Shown here in pieces: positions 47,807-61,400 of a stretch of DNA of 64,000 bases. The translations under genes and the position numbers were made by a program. Positions within the stretch are counted from its first letter, which is position 1, and every line of letters starts with the position of its first letter. Origin of the DNA: Cucumis sativus (Eukaryota; Streptophyta; Magnoliopsida; Cucurbitales; Cucurbitaceae); contig NC_026661.2 in assembly GCF_000004075.3 (NCBI RefSeq), positions 22,038,307-22,102,306 on the forward strand. Reading direction: 5' to 3'. Under the pieces are notes generated by a model. The model was not told the origin of the DNA, ran no database searches, and saw only the letters and a program-made list of their open reading frames with translations.

Positions 47807-50800
47807 TCACTTGGGGACAACACGAGCCTTGTACATGCATATGTATGCCATGTGCCAGTCACCTGAAATAAGTGAAAGATCAGAACGAAACATTATTTGT
47901 GGTTAGCAGTGGATCCATTTCTAACGAATTTCTGTTTGGAGAATGGAAATTTAGGATACTAAAACAGGAATTAGTTCCCATGTGAGCTCTACCTCCACCA
48001 GATAGCTTTAAGATGTCTTCTTCTCTCTGTGCAATGGGGTTATCATCATCATATTCAATCCACTTCCCTGTGGCCAATTGAAGATCATTAATGATTGTTT
48101 GTTTTGCATAGTAATTAATGAAGAAAAAACTATTCATTCTAAAAGACTAACCGCTTTCTTGCTTTACCCAGGCAACATAATGTCCTGAATCTGCACTCCT
48201 TCCTTTGTGGGTCAACACAGCTACCAAATCATAAATTCCAGTCATTTGTGTTTCCTTGTCAGAAGAGGGCGAATCTGAGATAGATAATCATCGAAAGGTG
48301 AGAGTCTAAGAAAGCATGGAGGAAGAACCGATTGAATGCAAAGTGAAATTTTTAGAAAAGTGTACCTTCTTGAGGTGTAACACTTGACTGTGCCTCACTC
48401 CCAGTAGATGTACCCTGCATATTTCAGGAATTGGAAGTCAAAAAGAAAGTTCAAATATAATTATCAAAGGTTGCAAATGGAGTCTTGACTCACTTCTGCA
48501 TCAGACATCTTTACATCCTTGTCTGCCGAATCTGAAGCCTTCTCCTTGGGTTTCAGACCAAGTTTTTTGCCTTCCTCATTCCTCAAAAGCTATATTTCAA
48601 TAAACGGAATTAAAAAAATCATCAACTCTAAACTATCAATAAGTTTCTTCTTCAAAAACCGTAGGTGAGAATTGAGAAACCATACCAGTCGAGGACCTTC
48701 CAATTGTTTGCGAAGATCATCTGAACACAAATCAAACACATCCAACTCCAAAGGATAATCCACTTTCTGAGATGGAAGTTAAAATAAAAAAAAATTATGG
48801 AATACTGCAAGGCAATTTAAATTCAAGTAAAATAGAACAGGAATTACAATGTGTATCCACGGGAGAAAAAACTAAGTGGCATACCCTCAAGATTTTGGCC
48901 TTCTGATTTGACTCTCTCTTCCAAAAAAAGCGGACAAATTGAATTGTCAGGTACCTTAAAATAATTAAACCACAATAATTGTTATGTAGGTTGCAAAAGT
49001 TCACATTTTTATTTAATTTTTTGCATGGTTTAACGCTAATCTAAAATTGACCTCGTAGATTTTCTAGTGAAAAGATGCGCTAAGTAGTAGTAGGCAATGC
49101 AAAACTAAGAGAATTTTGAACTTAAGAAGATTATTTATTTTAATAAGAGAAAAACAAAAAAAGAAAAAGAAAAAGAAAAAAAGTATGAAGATATCTTTAC
49201 CTTGGCAGGCTATTAATACGAGATTCCCTAATGAAAATTGCACTGCGCCCCAGTGAAGGAGACACTTTATCTATTTCTGATTTTAGACCCTGCAGAATTT
49301 CGAAGTATGTAAGAACTTATCATGAAGAAGGTTTCTAAAACAAGTACATATTTTAACACAAAACCAATACTTACTAAGAAAATATAAAAAATGAGGCAAG
49401 TGAGAGAGAATAGGAATTTCACTCGGGAAAACATTACAATATCAGACTTCAAAGTTCGCGCGAACTGCTCGCTCAAGTTATAGAACTATTTAATGTTTTT
49501 AAACATTTGGATAAAAACATTTTATAAATCTTATGGAATTACAGTATGTGGGGGCAGACCCCTGCCCAAAGGAATCACAGAAATTCTGTCCTTGGGCTAT
49601 ATAACAGCAGATAAGCTACAGCTTAAAAAGTAAGTGGAGAATTTACACAAAGAATTAAGAAAAAAGAAAAAATAAATTTGTACCAATGAACTTTGAAATT
49701 ATATCTATCGATTAAAACTCAACTTTCAAACTCAACTTTCATAAGTGTATCAATTTTGACCATTCGCTGAGATCGTTTTAAGACCATTGATGCATAATCT
49801 TTACACACATATAAAACTCTTTCAATACAAGAGTTGCAAATATTAAAGAAATGTTGGAATCATTTATTATTATTAGTATTTTTGGGATAAGAAACAAATT
49901 TCATGGATACAGATTTCATTTATGTATCAAATTTACAAAAGGGCAAGAAGCCTGAGCCATGGAGTTACACAAGCTTCTCCAATTGGTCAAAGGAGATGTA
50001 AAATCATATGAATGGAAAAAAGATGTACAATTGCACCAAGTCATAGAAGTAGATGGTATGATTAAAAAAGTACCAAAAGATCTTCCCTTTTCGTCGAAGA
50101 GGCATAATATCATTAGGATAAGTGTGACCACATATTAACCATAAGAAAGCATAAATCAAGTGTGACCACATAATCTTCTTGGGTGAGGTAAAAGGATTTC
50201 TAATGAGAGTGCATGTGAGAAGGGCTCAAAATATCATTAGGATAAGGCGTACTGGAGCAGACCATCCAAAGGAGGTGGTGATCTCATTCCAAAAACGCGT
50301 AGCATAAAAGCAATGGATGAAAAGATGCTTGGAGTCTCGTAATCGGCATGGCAGAGTTGGCAACATTGTGGAGATAGAGCTATATGTGGAAGATGTCCCC
50401 GAATTTTGTCATTCGTATTGATTGCATTGCAGCAAAAGGGAGGGGTTGGAGAGGGACGCATAAAGACCAGCTATCTAGTGTATTGAAAAATGATTCCTTT
50501 TCCCTTGGGACCTGGTGGGGGTTAGGAATTGGGAACCTAAGGTTACAAATTAAAGCCTCAGTGGTAAAGTGGTTTGGGAGATTACGAAGAAAATCTAATT
50601 GTACAAAGTAGTTTAGAATGTGGTTGGCAGAAGAGGTGGCAGCATTTCAAGGTGCATTCTTCAGATAATGGTTTTGGAACTATACTCACTTTCTAATTAA
50701 TGCTAACTTGGGCGATTTCCTATAAACTATTTTGGTGAGTCTTGCTTTTGTTAGAAACTATTGTATTTATTACTGTGATATCTCTCTTAACCAGGGAGAT

Positions 50801-53800
50801 AATCAATTTATTTTAAGGGTACCTTCATATAGGCAGCCACTAGTGTTTGAATGCAATATCACGTACTGATAGAAAACATAACCGTTTCTAAACAATGGAA
50901 AGAACGGTGAAAACTGGTTAGTACAGAACCACTAGCTTGACTTCCAAAGAGAATGAAAAAAACCTAACCAACCATAAATTACGGGCTCCAAACACAGAAG
51001 TTCAATCTACTTCTAAAATATAAAATTTAGCTTTTGTAATTGAATGGGCAACCTTGTAGAAGGTTTCGGTTATATCAAGTACAAAGACATTTTAGGTATT
51101 TATATATGTATATATACCCTATTTCATTAATCAATGAAATGTTTCTTATTTAAGGGAATAAAAAAGAAAAGGTGTATATATATGCACATACATATGTTGT
51201 AAGAAATTAATCATTCATGGAGAAAAATGAAATAATTTACATGGCAAAAAAAGACCCACAAAAGTAGTTCACCAACAACCAACAAGAAAGGACTTCAATC
51301 CAAAAAAATAAGACCAAACCGAGCTTTTAAGTACATGATTGTTTTTATCTAAAATTTATTTTCCTATGAAATGCCAAATCCAGAGTTTTGGTAATGCTGA
51401 AGATACGCAACACATATATCAATCACCATGGCAACGGCAATGAAATTGCAAAACTCATAAGAGCAGGAAGAAACTAAAACTTTATGTAAATTTTGTTACC
51501 ACTTACCAAACTTAGAAACTTCTCACGTTTATCCATCAGAGGTCAGAGCTAATGGAAATCATTCAAACTTTATTATCTTTTTATAATATTGACATTTTCC
51601 CTGTCCACTTTTCCTTCAAATCTATTTACGGAAAAAAAAAACATTTCTCCAAATTTTCCGTTTGTTTCATCATTTGTTTAATTACTTTTGTAAGGCAGGA
51701 AAAAGGAGCATTCAGATTTTAAACAAAACTTTTGCAAGAAAAGACAAGCCAAGTAAAGAACAAGTTGAACAACCAATTAATGTGAGTTCTGAAAGATACA
51801 AAGCGGGTAGTAAAATAATATCTGCATTCAACTACGAGCAGAGAAGAAATCTTCAAATTAACAAGACTTACATGCTTTAATCCTTCACTCAAATGGTTCA
51901 CCTCTTGCGATATATGGCATTTAAGCGAATAAACTGATTCGGCTTCCGAACTTTCCTCTCCACTTTCCTGACAATGTATTCTGGCACCATAAAATCCCCA
52001 CCATCAGCACATTAACAAGTTATAATTTGAAGACCACCATGTGCAATTTTGTGTTTTTTCCAGAAAAAAAAACAGGAAAGTTATATCAATCAGAAAAACA
52101 CAGACAAAAAGAGGACATGGGAGAATCCAAAAGCAAAGTTAATTGAGCTAACAAAAGATTACACGTGAATACGCCCATCAATTTTCCAAGTATGACCAAT
52201 CCAAAAACTATTACATGTGAATACAAGTCTCCCAGGCATGAAATTGATCATTGTGCAAGTTCATGAAAACAGTAAGATGTCTCTCTGCTTGTGGATAGTA
52301 TAATATTGATTTTTATGGTGGTTCTAGTGCCCTCACCAACACACACTCAACAGTGATGACAAACTGGTACTTCAAGGTACGCTACAAAATAAGACACTGA
52401 TGACAAACTGGCACTTCTTATCGATAGTATACTAAATAAATGTGGAGACATCTTAACACATTTCCACTTGTGATGAAGCAAACATAAGCCCATCAATTTA
52501 AGGTCAATGAATAGGTGCAGGAGAGAATGTGAAAGGAAGAAAAATAACGATCAATGTAAACTCTATTACCACCACTTCATGAATTTAATATCCGATGTAT
52601 TAAATAACAATAGATGCCTTACCTGCTAACAAGATCAATGCCAAATAGGTTCTTTACAGAATCGGGGATTTCACTGCAAGTGAGAATGACAAAATTTTCT
52701 CATCAAACTACACACTTCTTCCATGAAAAATGAAACAAAAACAAAAAATCCAAAATCAGATGCAGAACAGCAAACATATTGAGAAATCCCTCAGACACGG
52801 CCTGAAACTAGAGTGTGAACTAAACTAACCATGGTTTGAAAACTATTCAGTTCGTGAGGAATTTCAAAGTGTGGATTAGACAATTACATTTATGCATATT
52901 TTGAGTAGCCAAATGAAATTACAGAAAATCACAAAAAAAAAAAAAAGATGCAACTACCTGGAACCTGCTGACCTAAGAGACTGAGATAGAGTGTATAGAA
53001 GTTGTGTCCAACATTCTTCAGCATCCTGTTAAAAAATAAAGATTTCAATCAATACATTAACTTTAAAGACGTAGTAGAATCCAATAAAAAAGTTCAAAAT
53101 ATCAGATACTTGTTGCATGAATGTACTATTCTGCAGCTGGCCAAATTGAGGATATTTTTTCCGTAGCACCTGGGAACCAAACATGGAACAATAAACACGT
53201 TATTTCCTAATCCAGTGAATTAACAACCGCAATGACAAAAAAGTTTCAAAAAATAAGTTATTACAAATTCAAATTCTAAATTAATTACAACTGAATTCCA
53301 ATATCTAATAACATATGAAGAAATGAAATGGAAAAGATACAAATTGATTTCGTAAAATCAACTTTTTACATGGAGATCTACATCCAACAAAGCATGGCAT
53401 TTCAATGTTAGCATCTGGCATCATCCTCAAGAAGGTTGCCGGATTGGTCTAGTAAGACGTTTCTAAGAGAAATGACCATTAAATGAAACATTAATACCAG
53501 TTTTCACCCCAACGTATGATAGAAACAAGTGCTTAAACAGGTGAATTTCAAGAATTTTGTGAAAGCCACTAACCATCCAGAACTGCATAGGTGCTACTGC
53601 CTTGACACTTCTATCAAGCTCACTGAATAAATCCCGGGTTGCAATAGTTAACATGTGTGAAGTTGGATCCACATCACTACGCCCAGCATTAGAGTACCTG
53701 ATCCAAGCCAGATATTATATTTGTCGCTGCAGGAAGATTCATGAAAATTACAAGTAGAACTCACTTAATCAAAGCCGACTTAAGCTCAGGAACAGAATGC

Positions 53801-56800
53801 AAACACTGTAAAGTTGAATTCATGTAACACGTGTTTCCCAAATTAAACAAGCCAGCACTGTGACCCTGAAACAGCAAGGTTTTGGATGAAAACCAGGAAT
53901 CATAAAAAATAGTTCAGCAGAAAATGTCCAATATAACAAAGAACTGAAGAAACAAGAGGAAGATATATAGCAAAATCAGAATGAATAGATGACAAAATAT
54001 TTATGCATAAGCGACATATAGGCCTAGGGGTTGGGACCTGTGGCATCGGGTAGACGGTAGAGGCAACCTTCACTCATGTGTATTTGTTGTGGAGATCCTT
54101 ATCTAATAAAGACACTGGATAGTGCAAGCTTTTTTCGGATTCCTTCAGGTATCATTTGTATGATTGGCACACTCTAATTATGGCTATGCACAAGCACCCA
54201 ATGACTTCCCTTAAAGCTAACACTGGCCTCCCTGCTTTTTGCTTTTAATTTTTTGGTGGTTCTTCGATGCTGAGAAGCCCTTGTGTTCCTTGTTCCCTCA
54301 TCTTTACCACCTATTGGATAAGAGATCACACTTGGTGGCCTTTATTTTGCCTTTCTCTGATAGTTCTTCTTACTTGCCTTTGGTTTTCATCACGTGCTTT
54401 CTGATTGTGACGCCTTTAAGGTTGTCAGGTTTATCTTCTCCATTATTTCTAATCAGGTTCCGAGAGTGGGGAGAAGGGATCCTAGATCTTGACTCTTTGA
54501 GCCCTTCGAGGGACTTTCCAGTAGGTTTTTTCCCCTGGTTTTTTTGTAACCCTTCTCCTTGCAGTTGGGTCTTTGATTTTCTTCTCTACAGAAAGTTAAA
54601 ATTTATAGGAAAGTGAATCTTTTTGCCCAGAAAGTTTTACATGGAGAGTGATTACCCAAGATTGTATTCAAAGACTTTCCCCAATGGTGTTACAACCTCA
54701 ATGGCGTCCTTCATAGGAGATAGGAAAAGGATCTTGACCATTTGCTTTGGGATTGCGAGTTTGTGACGACATGATGGAACATACTCTTTAGAATCTCTTA
54801 GGTTGCTGTTCGATGTTAGAGTAGGTGCTATTGGATCCATCCTTTTCACGGTAAAGAAAGGGTTCTTTGGCCCTTTTTCTTTTGCTGTGAGACATCTGGC
54901 TGGAGAGGAATGGTAATATTTTTCATGGTGTTTGGTGGTTTAGCTTAGAATAACTCTTTTGGGTTAAAGCCTATTTCTGCAACGGGGCATGGGGCTTTTT
55001 GTTTTTGCCTTCTTAGGCTTGTCCTTCTGCATTGCCTTTGTTTATCCTTTCTTCTATCTCAAAAAAAGTTTGGTTTCTAATAGAAAAAGAAAAATATGCT
55101 GGGAATATACTTGCTGTGAGAATCTTGGTTAGTTTTCATTGTTTACACTCTTAAGATGCAACAAGGACTTGAACCATGACTTCACAGTAAGCATAAACCA
55201 CCCTACCCACAATGCTCACTATAGTAACTGTTTTCCTCGTTCACTCAATTTTACCTACACAAAATTTGAATCTTTTGCCTCCCATTTTCCATCCTTTAAC
55301 TTACCATACTGGATGAAGAATAAAACAAGAGTATCTGCAGTGGTTTCATTATAGGGTACTAAGTTTGCCAATATCCATAACAATCTCATTATTTTATTGT
55401 TATGATTGAGAGCTTTACTTCCAGAGTTTTGTTTTATTGTTTTAGATGATCTATCAAGTTCCTTTTCCCTTGAGGTCTTGGTTCCTTCATATTCTATAAT
55501 ACTTGCATATATTTAAACTAAACTTCAACATTTGCTTATAAAAGAAAAACCTCATGATTCAATTATGATGGGAAACACATAAGTAAAATGATAATCAGTG
55601 GCAACAGGTCAGGCATCAATGGTAGATATGACTCATAAGCATGGACCAAAAAGATGTCAACTAAGCCAGTTACAATTATAACAGAAAAAATATGTCAAAT
55701 TAATGGAATAAGACAAGCGTGACCTTAGATAAAAGAGATGTAAGCATCAAAGGTAAAAGGTGGTATCCTAAGTACACAATACTAATAGTCCAACATCTGG
55801 AAACAAACTTACCTTCAAAAATATTTTTCAGTTATTGTCTACAATGATCAAATTAATTATATCAACTAAAGAAAACTATCGACCTAATATTATCACTATC
55901 AGATGAGGACATGAATGCCATTATCTGACAAAATCCTGACACTTACAAAACATAATAAAAACCTTACCACTGCAATAACTTGTTCATCTTCAGGAAGATC
56001 TTCTATAAAGACAGGGCCCTTTTCTGGGGCCTTAACAATCTCATCTGCTGTCCCCATCATCATTAATTTTTGACCCTACAAAAAAAGAAGCATGTAAATG
56101 GAACAACATGCTTGGAGCCACAAAAATCAATCCGAAAGTTATATAACATTACTCATCAGTTTACCTCTTTTACTCCAACCGTTGACCAATCTGCATCATC
56201 CTGCTCAGTAAGAGAGTAAAAAGGATGTCAGATATTAGTAATCACTTGGGAAAAGCTTAAAGTTCGATCAGAAGTAAGAAAGAAGACATGGTTATTGTTG
56301 GTAATGAATGAGAATCAAGAACGAATAGTTCAACAACAAATTCACCATCCTCAAAAGAAACATAGAGAGATGTCAAGTAACCTTCAGTATACCACCCTTA
56401 ACCATAATCTTCTGCCTTTCAGGAGGCACACCGGTGAGTTCAAACAACTGGCCTTTGAAAACATACGGGGGCAGACTGGTATCAATTTCAACATCACGGA
56501 ACAGCTCTTTTTGCCACTTTACACTCACTATAAGATATCAAAATCCATTTGTCAGAAAATAAAATAATTCCCGCAAGAGTAAGAACTAGATTAAGTTAAT
56601 GAATTCCACAACTTCTAATCGGTTCTTCCACCCAAACTCAAGTTACTATTCAACATTTGCCACTTCGACAAATTTAAAATTGTAACTGCTTACCACGACA
56701 TGATAACACAATAAACTAAAGTTAGCAGAGATGGGCTTTAGCAAAATCATATCTTTCCTTTAACCATAACCACAAGCTACATCCAGCCACAAACCCAGAT

Positions 56801-57132
56801 TAAAAAAGAAAAGCGTACATCAGTAACTAAGATCCTGCCCATTGATAATTACGATGTATGAAAGGGGTGATCTCAAATGAGAAGTAATGGCGATAGAAAA
56901 ACGAGGCATTGGCAATTGCCCCAGAAAAAAAAAAAGACAAAGAAAAAAAAGCAATAAACAATTGACAAGGAGCTTAATGCTAAGAGGGGAAGATGAAAAT
57001 GGGAATTGTCCCAGATCATTGTCCGCAAGAAGATCGGCAAATCTGGGGTGATTAAGAAGAATAAATGAAAGAAAGTAAAAGAGAAAGAAGAAGAAGTGAA
57101 AGAGAGAAGGTAGTGTTCGAACCTTTAATCAT
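47807..57132 (-). CDS. UBP6: UBP6, proteasome-associated ubiquitin-specific protease (USP14/Ubp6 type)
   Basis: Eighteen minus-strand exons, in coding order: 57123-57132, 56382-56527, 56165-56200, 55968-56075, 53765-53865, 53574-53697, 53110-53169, 52958-53025, 52623-52673, 51872-51980, 49201-49289, 48885-48954, 48686-48766, 48494-48589, 48366-48414, 48152-48274, 47993-48067, 47807-47862; 1452 nt, 483 aa. An N-terminal ubiquitin-like domain (about 1-75) docks on the proteasome. The catalytic Cys box [17 protein letters not shown] puts the nucleophile at Cys113, as in Arabidopsis UBP6. The His box [14 protein letters not shown] has His431, followed by [24 protein letters not shown] is a family block. 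The enzyme trims ubiquitin chains from proteasome substrates. UBP6 and its close paralogue UBP7 are hard to separate. The first coding exon is only 10 nt (MIK plus one base). Introns hold two LINE pieces. Confidence 0.95.
49880..50620 (-). mobile_element. LINE relic in UBP6 intron 10
   Basis: The minus strand encodes, with frameshifts, [20 protein letters not shown], then LCHADYET and [18 protein letters not shown]. This is the zinc-binding CxxC...H....C motif at the end of plant LINE polyproteins. A typical trailer (complement of 49890-49925) follows. It is decayed and in the same sense as the host gene. Confidence 0.65.
54240..55105 (+). mobile_element. LINE relic in UBP6 intron 4
   Basis: The plus-strand translation gives [19 protein letters not shown], later [13 protein letters not shown], then WNILFRIS. 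These are the RT C-terminal and zf-RVT signatures in the right order. A TGA and several frameshifts break the frame. The end has the trailer CTTCTATCTCAAAAAAAGTT and an A-rich tail at about 55085. It is antisense to UBP6. This is the best-preserved LINE piece in the window. Confidence 0.75.
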
Positions 57133-58490
57133 GATTAGAGAGCTCCCGAGAGAGGTAGAAGAATGGGCGAAGAGGTTGAAGAAGAAGAAGAAGAAGAAGA
57201 AGAAGAAGAGTTGTCTTGGAGAGGCGGTAAAGCGGAGCTCTGAATTTCTTGCTGATTCAACAAGCACAACAATTTGCCTCCCAATTCCATTCTTATATAA
57301 AGATAGGTTCACATGTTTTCTCTTATCAATTATGGGTCCAATCTACACATTTAAAACCTTAAATTAAAATTACATTCCAAACTTTAGTCCTAAACTTCTG
57401 AAGTTTCTCTTTATTCAGTTTAAATTTTTAAGGCACTTTAGTAAGTTTTATACATTTACTTGAGAGCATCAAATTTAAAATCATATCAATTTATTTGAAT
57501 TTTTTTTTTATGTAAAATTACCTAATAGTCATTATTAAGTGTTTGAAAGTTCATTGACTCACAATACATAAACTTAGACTAAACTATACCAGGAGGCACT
57601 AACTATACAATTTCCTTTTTGTTTCAATAAATGTGATATTGGATGAATAGAAAAATAATCATAATTACTTATCAATAACTATATACCACTAAATACCTTA
57701 AAAGGCCGAGGAATGAAAAAAATGAAGAAAATTTTGAATAATAGTTGATAGGAAGACATCTATTAGTTAGAAAGTGTAAACTCTTAAGTTATAGTTTTAA
57801 GAAGAAAAAGAATTAATTTCTTATATACAATTTGCTAGCTCAATCAAATTTCAAATATTATATTTAAAAAATCTTAACCATAATTTATGAGGCATTGGAA
57901 TGGTTTTCTAGAATAATCATTAAAAAAGACCATAAAATACTCTAACAAAGCTACCTTAGAATAAGCTTCTTATATTTTGATTGCAAGTACTTTTGTTGCA
58001 ATCATATATTGAGTGGGGGGGAAAGGTGAAGTTATACTTTATGTAAAGCCTCAGTATTGAACATAACCATTGTCATTTTAGATCACTTTCTCATTTGTCT
58101 TGTTTTGAAAATGTAGTTATCATTGGTTCGCTGTTGCCTCCTATGTGAAGAAAGGACATTTCTTCATCAGAAAGGATTTGCAAAGTAGTGATAAATTTGG
58201 CATTATGTTTTTCAATAAGAATCTTTCATAAATAGTAAATGTAAGAAAGAGAGAATATGGAAACAAAATATATCACTAATTAATTGGCTTGCCACCACTA
58301 GCTTTCTTTCTAACCAAAACAAGAAAATACGAATTTCCAACTTCCAAGATCATCAGTCATCTCATTTCATCGTAACTGAATAGAACAAAAAGTTGTATAA
58401 ATGGAAAAATTGTCACCCTCGTTCCAACTAAGATTACAAGCCAAAATTTGATATCCATTCTTGTAATGAAGCAAATAAACTGATAAATAA
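57133..58490. other. UBP6 leader/promoter and spacer to the RWD gene
   Basis: No gene is seen. The UBP6 leader contains a GAA/CTT microsatellite. The rest is AT-rich; a degenerate stretch near 57340-57480 faintly resembles MITE family B arms. The 3' UTR of the RWD gene should end near 58400. Confidence 0.5.
57178..57210 (-). repeat. (CTT)n microsatellite in the UBP6 leader
   Basis: About ten GAA units on the plus strand, (CTT/TTC)n in the sense of UBP6, 46-78 bases before the ATG. Pyrimidine tracts like this are common in plant 5' leaders. Confidence 0.9.
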
Positions 58491-61400
58491 CTAAGGCCTT
58501 CTAGATGAGTGAGAGGATGAATCTGATTTCTCGGCTAGATAGTGCTCAAGCATGTCTTCCTCGTCATCATCTGCAATTCAAGCAATGCAAAGGTTTGGAA
58601 TGGGTTAATGCTAACAACTGAACAATTTAGTATGTATTATTATTAAGATGGGAGGGGGAGCACCTTCAAAATCATCCTCATCGAAATCAATATCTTCCTC
58701 GTCATCTTCGTCAGATCCTTCAGTAACTGGAGCTGCACCTTTCTGTTAAAAAAGTGAGCAATATGTTAAGTTGAATGAAGCAGAAACTCCAGCTAACTGG
58801 AGATTCGACATTATACCAACTGTATCATAGGATGAAATAGCCAGTTGATCAGTCTTTCTCTTCTAGCAATGACACCGGTGCTTAAAAAGAAAAATTACCC
58901 CAGAAGCTCTTCCGCTCTCAAACCACTGCCTGCCAGCAAGTTTCTTTTCCTTAGGTGCAGTAAGAGCTGATTCGGGCATTATCCTGAAAGAAGTTCAAAT
59001 TTATTATCAACAAACAAAATTGTTGATAGGAATGGTATTAGAGAGATATTGAGGTACATTGGTAAACAGTTAAGTAGTTTTTTGGGGAAGATTGGTTATA
59101 ATTTATAAATCCCGTGGGTAGGGAAGAACTGTAAACAATATTTTGGTGAGGCGATTAGAGCTTGAGAGTGATCGCAAGATTGGGAGGGTCAAGTTGAAAC
59201 AAGGCTCTTCAATAATGAAATGAAAAGAGACTAAAGCTCAAATTTTTTATAAGTCAATACATTCAGGTCCCCTATCAAATATCTGACTTCTTTGAAACTG
59301 GAAAGATAGAATATAAATATGCTGATCAAATGTCAAGTACAAAACGGAAGAAAAAAACTAGGGACCATTAAATCTCGAGACTAGGCAAATTACAAAAGAA
59401 AAGCTCTATAATTAGACAAAACCAAAAGAAGAGAAGAATATTTAAAGCCCTTGTTATTAGCCACACAGAGACAGACATAAAAGCTGTCAGCTGCCCCATT
59501 TCAATTTCCCCAAAGAATTCCAAAGAACATCCCATCTTTACCTATCGAAAATCCCAAGGTATATCTTAGTCATTAGCTAACGTATTAGGTTGGATTAATA
59601 ATGAATTTGCCTGGACTAGTGCACAACTTTTTGTAGCCTGGTTGGGATAAGGACTAGTAATAAGTACATATCAAAGCTCTATTGCTAATCATTTAGATTG
59701 TTTTATACGTAGTGTGAACCAGAAGTTCAGTAGTTATGCAGGTTTGAAGATTAGTTTTTGTGATTTTCTTTCTCTCTTATTCTCAACAACCAGAGCCCTT
59801 TTGGTAATTTTTAAGTTTTTTGTAAATAGGACTGTCCCATTCTCCTTGTTTGCATTTGTAAATAGGACTGTCCCATTCTCCTTGTTTTCATTTGTAAAGC
59901 TTAGTTACAACTAACCTTAGCGTTTTCTTTTTAGGGCAGGAACGATCCACAAAATTGGGCCTCTGTATGTTAGTGTTGTGCTAAGAACCAAAAGTCTCTT
60001 GAGGCATTTTAGGAGTGCCAACCATAAAACATTTAAGGAGCCACTCACAATCTTCACAAGGGGATCCAGCAACAATCAAGATAATAAAAAGGTGGTCCAA
60101 GTCCTCTGTTTGGTGCTCCACCAAAAACGCATATAAAGCAGCTTCGAAAGACCTTCATATGCCCTTTCTGCTGCATATTGTTTTGCTCAGAGTTCCCACA
60201 GGTATCTGGCAAATAACAACACGCTCTACGAATGACAACACTCTCTCTCCTCCAATAAAGAATCCTGGAGGCATCATAGCCATTTGAGTTTCTTCTCAGA
60301 AGAATTAGTCTTCGAAAGACAGACTTAGTAAGGTCCTTGCCATCTACAAACTGCGAGTTATATTGGCACATCTAAAGTTAACACCCTGTGGATTGCCTAA
60401 AAAAGTCAAATGAGATCTGCTTATAAAAAACCTCCACGGTTTCCAGTAACCATCATCTGACATCCAGTCCATAGAAGTGAAGCTCCCTCCATTAGAACAT
60501 TAGACAGAACAATCCACTTCGTTGCCATATCATCGAGATCCACTCCTTCACTACATTAACATTGAGACTTGTTGGTGATATATAATTAAATTTGCCTTCA
60601 ACCACCAGCTTAAGCTTTTGGATGAATCGGTGGTTTAATAAGACTCATCCATCCAAGAAAGGTATTGTACAACTTCAACCATATTGTTGGGATAGTCATC
60701 AGGTACACTACTAGCAAAACCCGAGACTACTCTAACGGCCTAACCTTTACAAGGACAACAATGGTCGCACTTTTGTTGTTGTATATATATATTGGGTGGG
60801 GGGCGGGGGAGCAAAAGAAAAATAAATAAATTACTTGGCTCGTTCCAGTGCAATCTCTGCTTCAAATCTTTCCCTCCATGCTAAAAATGTGTCAAGGGTG
60901 ACAGGTTCTCCATGTGGTACAATTACCTGTGAGATCAAAGAAGCAGAATGTAAATGAGTTCATTCAATTTCAAGCAATGTTCAACAGTCAAGTATTTTAA
61001 AAGATAGTCTAACATAGACTAACATATGTCATCGAGTCAAGAATGTAACATAAATAAACAAATTTTGAAGGATGGTTCTTTTTTTTTATTCCTATGCTAT
61101 GGGACATTTGGCCTCAGAAGAACATCAGAATTTTCCATCGAGTGAGACTGGAGAGGGACTTTGGGATACAATTAGATTTAATTCCTGTGGGGCATTTGAC
61201 TTGAGAAGAAAAGTAGAATTTTCCATGGGGTGAGGAGGTCTGTGGGGAACTTTAGGATGCAACAAGATCTAATTCCTCTTCGTGGGCATCTGTTAATACC
61301 ATCTTTTTAATCTATCAATTGAACCTAATTCTTTTGGATTGGAAGGCATTCCCATAATTGGGTGTGGAGGCTGTTTTGTTATAGAATTTTTTTATCCCCT

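Noticed and set aside
60054..60371. Minus-strand ORF of 105 codons as a real gene
   Set aside because: It lies in an intron among broken LINE-like motifs, has no start context or family match, and does not join neighbouring exons.
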